Source: Kiritimatiellia bacterium (GTDB lineage: Bacteria > Verrucomicrobiota > Kiritimatiellia > RFP12 > UBA1067). Taken from it: a DNA stretch of 64,000 nt. How positions within the stretch are numbered: position 1 is the stretch's first letter; the number at the start of each line of letters is the position of its first letter. Where the stretch lies: contig JAFTCL010000044.1 in the NCBI GenBank assembly GCA_017454745.1, positions 89,451 to 153,450 of the forward strand, given 5' to 3'. Position numbers and translations under genes: made by a program. Below are positions 58,011-64,000 of this stretch, piece by piece. Under the pieces are notes generated by a model. That model saw only the letters and a program-made list of their open reading frames with translations, ran no database searches and was not told the DNA's origin.

Positions 58011-61000
58011 TCATTGCAACGGTGTTAACCAAACCGGATACGGCATTTTAAATTTGTAAGTTTTTTCTTCTCCGCCGGTAGCTTCCCAAGAATAGAAACC
58101 TTTCAGTCCATCGGCTCCTTGCACAAAAATACCCTCAAAGTTTACTTTTTTTGAGTTATGCGCGTTGGTCGCTTTGCCGGTGGTATTGTCAAACGCCGAC
58201 ACATAGCCGTACCAAAACGTGTATGCCCCTTTAAATATGCCGGTAGCCTGCGTAAACGACAAAGTCAGCCCGCCATCGTTTGCGCCATTGTAAATCCATT
58301 GCTTTGTAACCTTATCTTGAACCGGACGGGTTGTTTTTTCAACAAGGAATCCTGTCCCCTTCCCGTTTATGCCAACTACCAGCCCGCTCTGCGCCGAAAG
58401 ATTTTGAGACTCCGCGTATTCCGCCCAGGTCTCCGTCTGTTTGTGCCCAGAAACGCCCAAAACTGTCTCTTTGAACGTATAGCGCAATTCCGGGGCAAAG
58501 ATATTAACCCGCATGGCGTCATAATAATCCGACAGTTTTGCGAGCTTGTCGTAATATGCGCCATTGATGTAAAAATCTAGCGAAAACCCCTCGCCATAGT
58601 TATATCCCGATGTCGGGTTGAGATTATGCCACATCCCGGATGAATACATATCAGGGAAGAATTTTGAGGCAATAGTACCGCGAGGACCGTTAAACCCTAA
58701 TAGGGCAAGAAACGCCCCGCCTTTGTATGAAGACGGCGATGCATAGACTACCGAATACCAATTGTAACCACCTTCGTCTATAGAATATCCTTCGGTGTTC
58801 GGATCGTAGAGCAGCGGAGAAGATGAAGATATACTCGTCCCGTCACCGAGTTTGCCTGAGGCTTTCACCGTGCCGTCCGCAGCTACAGTAATTGAAAGAT
58901 AGCCGCAACAGTCCCCCGGATTTTCGCCAGGAAGTCCCGAATATTCATCCCGCAAAAGTTGTGCCGTGTAAGTTCCTGTCCAATCCGAAAGTACCGACTT
59001 AGCGGCGCTTGCCGTAGCTTTGTCCTTCCACATATTCCGTCGCATCAGAATAGGCAAATCGTCGAAATCCTCGACAAATCCAGCTATAGTGGCATTATTG
59101 AGAGCGTTGTCGCCAGGCACAGGTTCATGTGCCAAGAACATTATAACCGGAATGGTTACACTACGTGCTTTAGCCACGGCCGATATCACAAAAATTGGAT
59201 CTTCAATGTCACGTATCCCGAAATCACCCCTTTCCCAAACTCCCCAATCTATATCGTTGCAACATACGGTTTGAGCATAACTAGACGCAGACAATGTCCA
59301 GCTTGTTCCAGCGTAAGCGAATTTTCCGCTAATCCTTCCTGTCGAAGAGACGGTAAGTGTGGCATTACCGCAATTTATGTTATCACCGACGCAACCTGTA
59401 AACGTACCCTGCGCCCAGACAGGGAGGGAACCGACGGTAAGCGTAATTGTGGCCGTTTGAGGCATCTCGCCATTCTTTGAAGTCTTGAAAGTGACCGTAT
59501 ATGTTCCTGATTTGCTTGGCACTCCAGTTATAGCGCCAACATCTGCATCCCATTTTAACCCGGGTGGCAAACCTGACACTTTTACAACCCATCCGTCATT
59601 TACCGTGCAATCGACAAGTGATGGATCAATCGCCACACCGGCATAGATCGTACCGTAAGCATCCATAGCTTGCTCAAGATTAGGTAAGGATTCGCAGGCG
59701 AGGTTTGGTACTGTTAATGCGAAGGTTTCTACAAACGGTTTTAACACCATAGCATTTGTTGCACTGACGGTTACTATATAAACACCGGGTTTAGTTGCCT
59801 TGCCGGTGATTTTTTTAGTTCTTTGGTCATATTTAAGTCCGGCAGGCAATCCTTTAACTGAAAATTTCGGTTCAAATCTTGAAGAAGTTATGGATTGCAA
59901 ATTAATGGTAAACGAGCCATCGGCTTCTGCCTCATAGACTCCATTAATGTCCATTGCAATTTCATGCCATGACACTGGGACATCGTACTGCCAATGTGCA
60001 TAGTATTTGGATTGGCCAGGCGTATCGGTAATCATTGAGTTTTCGTCTATGCGGCTTTCACCATCGTGCGGAGAATCGAACCATCCTACAAAACTGTAAC
60101 CGCTACGGTAAGGGCTAGGTATTGTTACATACGAAGATTCCGAAACATACCATATATTCGTGTAAGTATCAAATCCATATACGGTTCCACCGTTGCCATA
60201 AAATACAGCGGAAACCTCTGGTTTCCACTCAATCTTATCCACCCACATACAATCGCTACCAGAATATTTACCGACATCCTTGGAGTATGTCCATCTAAAA
60301 ACATGGTAACCATCGTCCGCAATACGGAACCGATTGCCTTCCCAACTATTAGCAATGCCAGATGTGCTTTTCTTGTTTTCACCATCGATTGTAAATGTAC
60401 AAAAATCATAATTTTCTTCTGTGGATGGTTTCCAGTAAAAAGAAATTACCCCTCTGCCGTTCACCGCAGTCTCCATCCATGTACTCTGGTTATTAGTGAT
60501 CGATGCGCTTTGGAAGGAATATGAACCGTCATAAACCGGCGACAGTACATTATCCATCCACAGTCCATCGCCACCAGTGTAAAGGTGCGAGAAAGAAATT
60601 GATGGGTTGAGTGAATAATCGCGATCATTGATTACATAACTTAAATTCTCCCATTGCGCATATAAAGTAATATCTTGTTCCGGCGTCAGTGAATTAGAGT
60701 ATACGCGGATTCCGCCAGCAGGAGAAGTAAACCACCCCTTGAACACTCTGTTTTTATAACTTGGATAAGGTAACGCATAACCATATCTCACATTGCGTTC
60801 CAAGAATAGTTCTGAACTCGTAACAATTCCACCTTGTGGATCGAGTTTTATCGTTACCATTGGAATCCATTGGACGGAATCTACCCATGCGCAATCGGCG
60901 CGGCTTATAAATGCGCCAAGATCATCTTTTTCGTAAATCCACTCTATTTCATGTGTCCCGTTCCCTCGGATTTCAGAAGTGACATTTCGCCAGTCCCTTT

Positions 61001-61355
61001 CACCGAAAATTTTGCTTTCAGTTTTAGAATCTATCTTGAAGTACACCGGGTCTTCGTTAAAAAGGGAGTTTCCGGTATCACACTTCCACCAAAATGACAA
61101 TCTGCCACTTCCTTGTACATAAGTCCTAAGCCAAGATTTTCGATTATTGCCTATCTTACCGCTCCGGGCAGCGTCTTCACCATCGTGTGTAATCGAAGTT
61201 TGATAATACCACTGAGCATCTCCGCCAGTAGTGAACACAAGCGTATTGTTGTCAACCGCCTCTTCAATCGTTGAAGCATTAACATTAAATCCGTTCAAGA
61301 ATAAATCCGCCAAAATAATAAAACCGTTTAACCATGTTAGACTAACTTTCTTCAT
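58011..61355 (-). CDS. InlB-repeat surface protein with Ig-like and C-terminal GTF-module
   Basis: This 1114-residue protein has signal MKKVSLTWLNGFIILADLFLNG. Two related beta-sandwiches (about 30-170 and 245-380, both with FWWK/FYWK and WVDxxxWxP) alternate with two Listeria-Bacteroides repeats (RVFKGWFTSPAGG, YSFVGWFDSPHDG). Two putative Ig domains (GLPAGLKYD, GLPPGLKWD) follow, then a long C-terminal region from VWAQGTFTG onward. That region has ATLTVSSTGRISGKF and ends in a second similar module (GAYTFWYG, GFYSWEA). The Ig plus GTF arrangement matches the end of the 20765-24647 protein. AAAGGAG before the ATG at 61355 sets the start, inside the 3' end of the upstream lipoprotein gene region, so the two are one unit. 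Confidence 0.75.
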   Translation of the reverse strand: MKKVSLTWLNGFIILADLFLNGFNVNASTIEEAVDNNTLVFTTGGDAQWYYQTSITHDGEDAARSGKIGNNRKSWLRTYVQGSGRLSFWWKCDTGNSLFNEDPVYFKIDSKTESKIFGERDWRNVTSEIRGNGTHEIEWIYEKDDLGAFISRADCAWVDSVQWIPMVTIKLDPQGGIVTSSELFLERNVRYGYALPYPSYKNRVFKGWFTSPAGGIRVYSNSLTPEQDITLYAQWENLSYVINDRDYSLNPSISFSHLYTGGDGLWMDNVLSPVYDGSYSFQSASITNNQSTWMETAVNGRGVISFYWKPSTEENYDFCTFTIDGENKKSTSGIANSWEGNRFRIADDGYHVFRWTYSKDVGKYSGSDCMWVDKIEWKPEVSAVFYGNGGTVYGFDTYTNIWYVSESSYVTIPSPYRSGYSFVGWFDSPHDGESRIDENSMITDTPGQSKYYAHWQYDVPVSWHEIAMDINGVYEAEADGSFTINLQSITSSRFEPKFSVKGLPAGLKYDQRTKKITGKATKPGVYIVTVSATNAMVLKPFVETFALTVPNLACESLPNLEQAMDAYGTIYAGVAIDPSLVDCTVNDGWVVKVSGLPPGLKWDADVGAITGVPSKSGTYTVTFKTSKNGEMPQTATITLTVGSLPVWAQGTFTGCVGDNINCGNATLTVSSTGRISGKFAYAGTSWTLSASSYAQTVCCNDIDWGVWERGDFGIRDIEDPIFVISAVAKARSVTIPVIMFLAHEPVPGDNALNNATIAGFVEDFDDLPILMRRNMWKDKATASAAKSVLSDWTGTYTAQLLRDEYSGLPGENPGDCCGYLSITVAADGTVKASGKLGDGTSISSSSPLLYDPNTEGYSIDEGGYNWYSVVYASPSSYKGGAFLALLGFNGPRGTIASKFFPDMYSSGMWHNLNPTSGYNYGEGFSLDFYINGAYYDKLAKLSDYYDAMRVNIFAPELRYTFKETVLGVSGHKQTETWAEYAESQNLSAQSGLVVGINGKGTGFLVEKTTRPVQDKVTKQWIYNGANDGGLTLSFTQATGIFKGAYTFWYGYVSAFDNTTGKATNAHNSKKVNFEGIFVQGADGLKGFYSWEATGGEEKTYKFKMPYPVWLTPLQ

Positions 61356-61369
61356 TGTATCCACTCCTT

Positions 61370-62191
61370 TCATTTTACCCGTTCGGTAGCCCTCAGTACC
61401 ATATCCTGGTACTCTTTTTCGGTGATTGTTCCAGAATCACGAAGCACTTCAATATCCTTCAGTTGGGGCTGTACGCCAATGGATTGTACAGTTTCGGCCG
61501 AAATAACTGATGGTGCAACTTGTTGGATACTGGATGGCATTGCTACCTGAACATCATTTTCCAACTGCCAAAGTTGTTCTATGACGGCAGCCGCTATAGT
61601 TTCAAGTTCAACTTCGCGTGATGATCCACTGGTTTCACGGCATATAGCGACATTATAGTCATGGCCAAACCCTATCAGTCCAAGGGGCGAGGACAAAGAG
61701 AATCTGAAATCATATTTAATGCTTATAATAGTATTTTTTGTTTGTTTCATATCTGACATTCGCTGCACATTAATTCTATAGAAGCAGTACTCATGAGTAT
61801 CGCCTGGCAAGAAACCAAGTGTCAATATATACGGCGTCATACCACAACAAATTTGATTTTCATCGTGAAGGTACATATTAACAACAATAGGAATCGCATC
61901 ACTTGATTCTGTAAAGACATCAGGACGTATTTGAGACAACTGCACCTTAATATAAGATTGCAAAATTTTATCCATACCGGCACTGATCGCCGTTCTATAT
62001 CCCTGGCGGACATCGAACGGATAAGTAAAGCATATGCGTTCAACTCGATACTTTGACTTAAGCTGTATATCTTTGTTCAAAGTGTGGGTAGAGGTGTCGC
62101 CAATAAATCTACCAGAAGCACACCCCATAAAAATAAGCAGTATCAACAAACTTGCAGTCCGAAAGACCTCTAATACACTTTTTGACCCCAT
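61370..62191 (-). CDS. Lipoprotein of unknown function with C-terminal SHOCT-like segment
   Basis: This 273-residue protein has signal LLILLIFMGC, lipidated at the Cys near residue 24. The middle part (residues about 50-220) is mixed alpha/beta and matches no family I recognise. The last 30 residues (LKDIEVLRDSGTITEKEYQDM) look like a SHOCT motif, often found at the ends of bacterial membrane-associated proteins. AGGAGG lies 12 bases before the ATG at 62191. Directly upstream is the large nested hairpin at 62215-62325. Base composition is more A+T-rich than genes to the left. Its stop overlaps an ATG in the next gene's frame (ATGA). Confidence 0.7.
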   Translation of the reverse strand: MGSKSVLEVFRTASLLILLIFMGCASGRFIGDTSTHTLNKDIQLKSKYRVERICFTYPFDVRQGYRTAISAGMDKILQSYIKVQLSQIRPDVFTESSDAIPIVVNMYLHDENQICCGMTPYILTLGFLPGDTHEYCFYRINVQRMSDMKQTKNTIISIKYDFRFSLSSPLGLIGFGHDYNVAICRETSGSSREVELETIAAAVIEQLWQLENDVQVAMPSSIQQVAPSVISAETVQSIGVQPQLKDIEVLRDSGTITEKEYQDMVLRATERVK

Positions 62192-62214
62192 AAAAAAGCG
62201 CTCCCTCCTGTTGT

Positions 62215-62325
62215 GCCATCTGAGGCCCTGAGATGCCCAATGTAAGCACGTAAGAAGGGACGCGCAGGCTGTGCGCATCCCAATCCACATCGCTTACATT
62301 TGAAAGTTCTCAGGTTTCAGATGGC
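62215..62325 (-). promoter_or_regulatory. Nested four-helix stem-loop upstream of the lipoprotein ribosome site (candidate leader RNA)
   Basis: Four perfectly nested helices are present. P1: 62215-62223 with 62317-62325 (9 bp). P2: 62227-62233 with 62308-62314 (7 bp). P3: 62239-62247 with 62292-62300 (9 bp). P4: 62257-62266 with 62272-62281 (10 bp, one G-U) closing a 5-base loop. Internal loops of 9 and 10 bases separate P3 and P4. The element ends 24 bases before the ATG and just before AGGAGG, where a regulatory leader would act. I cannot match it to a known riboswitch. Alternatives: a small palindromic mobile element or a protein-binding hairpin. Confidence 0.6.
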
Positions 62326-62611
62326 GATTGATTGATCAGCAAATCGGTGCTGTGGACTTTCACCACAACTTATCAACGGAAAACAAAACTTCCGTCCATT
62401 TGCAACAAAAAGGTCCTAAATACCAAAATCCTCACTTGGTGTTCACCATTGCCCGTCCCAATCAGCCCACCGATTGAGACAAAACAACCAACAAAACTGG
62501 AATTAGTATATCATGACGCAACCACAATCGCAAGGGCAAATGTCGTGATATCAAATTCTCGTCTTTTAGGTATACCAACGGGAAACCAAGCATCGATTTG
62601 CCGTTGAAATT
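62326..62611. other. Intergenic stretch without a recognised gene
   Basis: No convincing coding frame, tRNA or repeat is seen here. The promoter of the lipoprotein gene should lie in it on the minus strand, but no good -35/-10 pair was found. Confidence 0.5.
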
Positions 62612-62645
62612 GTTGGCGGCAAAGGCGGTAACCTTTGCCGCCAAC
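62612..62645 (-). terminator. Hairpin closing the small glycine-rich gene
   Basis: A perfect 14-bp stem (62612-62625 with 62632-62645, GTTGGCGGCAAAGG and complement) with a 6-base loop begins 11 bases after the stop at 62656. Only a short T-run follows on the minus strand, so it may be a weak terminator or a 3' protective structure. Confidence 0.6.
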
Positions 62646-62655
62646 CGCCTGCACG

Positions 62656-62745
62656 TCACTTCTTCGGACCGTTGTCGCGGCCACCTCCGGAAGGGCGACC
62701 AGTCGTGGAGGGCCATCCTCCGTTTCCTTTATGATTTAGAGTCAT
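62656..62745 (-). CDS. 29-residue glycine-rich small protein
   Basis: An ATG at 62745, with GGAG spaced 6 bases upstream, opens a 29-codon frame ending at TGA 62656, followed closely by a strong hairpin. The product contains GNGGWPSTTGRPSGGGRDN and ends PKK: basic, rich in Gly, Ser and Pro, with no signal or hydrophobic stretch. The ribosome site, a complete frame and a terminator-like hairpin together argue for a real gene. The WPSTTGxPSGGGR phrase recalls short unannotated proteins I believe occur in gut bacteria, but I cannot verify that here. It lies 97 bases after the unknown gene at 62843-63550. Confidence 0.65.
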   Translation of the reverse strand: MTLNHKGNGGWPSTTGRPSGGGRDNGPKK

Positions 62746-62842
62746 AACCAACTCCGTTTGATGTTTCACCGCCATATACGGGCGGACACGTACCTTTTGA
62801 CTTCAAAAGACAAATCTATAATAACAGAATCGCATGATGAAA

Positions 62843-63550
62843 TTAACCTTCAGAAAGTTGGAAAATACGCTCCCTTGCGAATTGTATCCATTCGGGTAAA
62901 CGCGAAACGCTTTTTCTGAAAAATGATTTGCTTATCGGGGATTCTCCGGCGATTTTATATCGTTTATCCGCAAATCCCGGGTTGTCAATGTCCAGACAAT
63001 CCAAGACGTGAAGCTTAGACACCAATGTTGCCCAGACATGGAACAAATCATCCCTAGTCATTTTTAATTTGATTTTTTCATCAAGAACAACATCGTAAAA
63101 CGCATAAACTATTGTTTGCAAAAGGCTGGGATTAATTATTGACTCCGGGGTAAGATAGCGACGAAGGGACTGCTCCGACATTTTTTGATTAACATTGCCA
63201 AAAGCTTTATCTGCCAACTCTTGCAAAGTGTGGCCGGTCTCGTGAACCTTATTTTTATTGTCGGCGCATTCGCGCAAAATCCGATTAAGCCTATCATTAT
63301 CTACCTTATCCGTCTCATACAGGTCGCGAACCAACTTTGCGCAAGATATGCCATACCGGCTGTTCTTGGACAAATTTATCAATGTAGCCGGCCTGGGCTT
63401 GTTTCCGTTGACGATCCACTTCCTAAAATTGTCCAAAATGCTTTTGGTATTATTATTTCCAGTCCTGCTATCCAAATGCTTTACAATTCCGCGATAGGAA
63501 TGCGGGACGAATGCCGACGTAAAGAGGAAATTGCTAAATGCGAGAAACAT
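62843..63550 (-). CDS. Protein of unknown function
   Basis: A 235-residue soluble, mostly helical protein that I do not recognise. It contains a basic region near NGNKPRPATLINLSKNSRYG and ends in a helix PEWIQFARERIFQLSEG. No catalytic motif, signal or membrane span is evident beyond the hydrophobic start MFLAFSNFLFTSAFVP. The ATG at 63550 is chosen because GGAG lies 8 bases upstream; the frame is open to 63670, where no ribosome site is seen. A+T content is higher than in the left half of the window. The glycine-rich small gene follows on the same strand. Confidence 0.55.
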   Translation of the reverse strand: MFLAFSNFLFTSAFVPHSYRGIVKHLDSRTGNNNTKSILDNFRKWIVNGNKPRPATLINLSKNSRYGISCAKLVRDLYETDKVDNDRLNRILRECADNKNKVHETGHTLQELADKAFGNVNQKMSEQSLRRYLTPESIINPSLLQTIVYAFYDVVLDEKIKLKMTRDDLFHVWATLVSKLHVLDCLDIDNPGFADKRYKIAGESPISKSFFRKSVSRLPEWIQFARERIFQLSEG

Positions 63551-63859
63551 AGGCTTTTCTCCACAACTATGGTTTTGCATAAACTGCAAAACCAATAATG
63601 AACTGTTTTTCACGGGAAAACCATACCGGAAGAAATCATTTCCCCTGCTAGTGGTTTGGCACATAGACATTTTGGTTTATTCATGGTTCAGAAATCAAAC
63701 GGAAACCAGCGAAAGTTTTAGCCACAAAGGGAGGGACGCGCTCCGTCGCGTCCGCTGTGAACCGCAAGGTGACACGAATCCGCACCAATCGGTTGCCCCG
63801 CAACGTTCCCGTGAGCGGCGTTAGTCACGAACAGATCCGTTTGTTTTCGGCCGCAAAGG
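63551..63859. other. Intergenic stretch with a short hairpin
   Basis: No gene is supported. A 7-bp stem GGACGCG (63734-63740) with CGCGTCC (63747-63753) is present. The minus-strand open frame covering this stretch has no ribosome site and no recognisable content. Confidence 0.5.
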
Positions 63860-63914
63860 TATAATGTAGAACGAGCCTTCGTTCTAACGATGGGGAAGGG
63901 TTCGTTCTTTGACA
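63860..63914 (+). promoter_or_regulatory. Possible rrn-type leader: -10 box, boxB-like hairpin, boxA-like element
   Basis: A perfect TATAAT (63860-63865) is followed by hairpin AGAACGA-GCCT-TCGTTCT (63868-63885) and then GTTCTTTGACA (63904-63914). The latter closely resembles boxA, the Nus antitermination signal of rRNA leaders (TGCTCTTTAACA in E. coli) and of some CRISPR leaders. No good -35 box is seen. If real, an rRNA operon or CRISPR array starts just beyond position 64000 on the plus strand. Confidence 0.4.
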
Positions 63915-63940
63915 ACTGGTTGGGCAATAAGCGACTTGCA

Positions 63941-63996
63941 AACATGCCAACACGCGCGCCTGCGTCGTGAAAGCGCCGCGCGCGCGTTGACATGTT
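63941..63996. other. Long GC-rich hairpin at the right edge
   Basis: Arms 63941-63946/63991-63996 (6 bp) and 63948-63959/63978-63989 (11 of 12 pairs) are nested, with alternating CG tracts. It lies just after the boxA-like element and could be part of a processing stem of a precursor RNA. Confidence 0.4.
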
Positions 63997-64000
63997 CACA

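Noticed and set aside
63718..63999. 93-codon minus-strand frame at the right edge
   Set aside because: No ribosome site, arginine-rich low-quality translation, and it crosses hairpins and the boxA-like element.

Overview
The window looks like a chromosomal segment of a saccharolytic bacterium of the PVC superphylum, most likely Kiritimatiellota or a relative in the Lentisphaerota/Verrucomicrobiota. This is inferred from gene style, not from a marker tree. The clues are many secreted glycosidases (two GH78 rhamnosidase-like, GH97, GH109-like, DUF4838, sialidase-fold), large modular surface proteins with InlB-type, LamG, PA14 and beta-solenoid repeats, MocA-type oxidoreductases, and an NSS transporter.

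Layout. 0-2.5 kb: 5' end of a U32 peptidase gene, a cytosolic Gfo/Idh/MocA oxidoreductase, then cytidylate kinase with a tiny membrane protein. 2.5-14.6 kb: a run of secreted sugar-degrading enzymes (GH78, DUF4838, GH97, GH78) with RecD2, an LptE-like lipoprotein and RsmI between them. 14.6-19.2 kb: valS, a radical SAM gene and yebC as one reverse-strand unit with a promoter and a terminator. 19.3-28.3 kb: secreted GH109-like protein, a large surface protein split by a frameshift in a G6 tract, a tandem esterase and a secreted metallophosphoesterase. 28.4-30.5 kb: a HemC-CobA-HemD fusion whose HemC part lacks the cofactor-carrying domain. 30.7-42.3 kb: a three-repeat surface protein, a sialidase-fold protein, a duplicated BPL_N lipoprotein and a 1784-residue SGNH protein with five copies of an unnamed repeat. 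42.4-47.6 kb: NSS transporter, DUF975 protein, then ribF, truB and a radical SAM/SPASM gene resembling the siroheme-dependent heme enzyme AhbC. 47.7-57.8 kb: a 1640-residue LamG/PA14/beta-solenoid protein, a DAACS symporter coupled to a nitrilase-GDPD fusion, and etfBA with a ferredoxin domain on EtfA. 58.0-64.0 kb: a region richer in A+T by eye, with an InlB-repeat protein, a lipoprotein preceded by a long nested RNA-like hairpin, a 29-residue glycine-rich protein, a gene of unknown function, and at the right edge a boxA-like leader that probably introduces an rRNA operon (or a CRISPR array) just outside the window.

Together the genes describe a cell that exports enzymes for deacetylating and cleaving complex glycans, takes up products by sodium-coupled transport, and may make tetrapyrroles through precorrin-2/siroheme. 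The strongest candidates for something undescribed are the nested stem-loop at 62215-62325, the truncated HemC fusion, the small glycine-rich gene at 62656-62745, the G6 frameshift, and the five-fold repeat of the SGNH protein.
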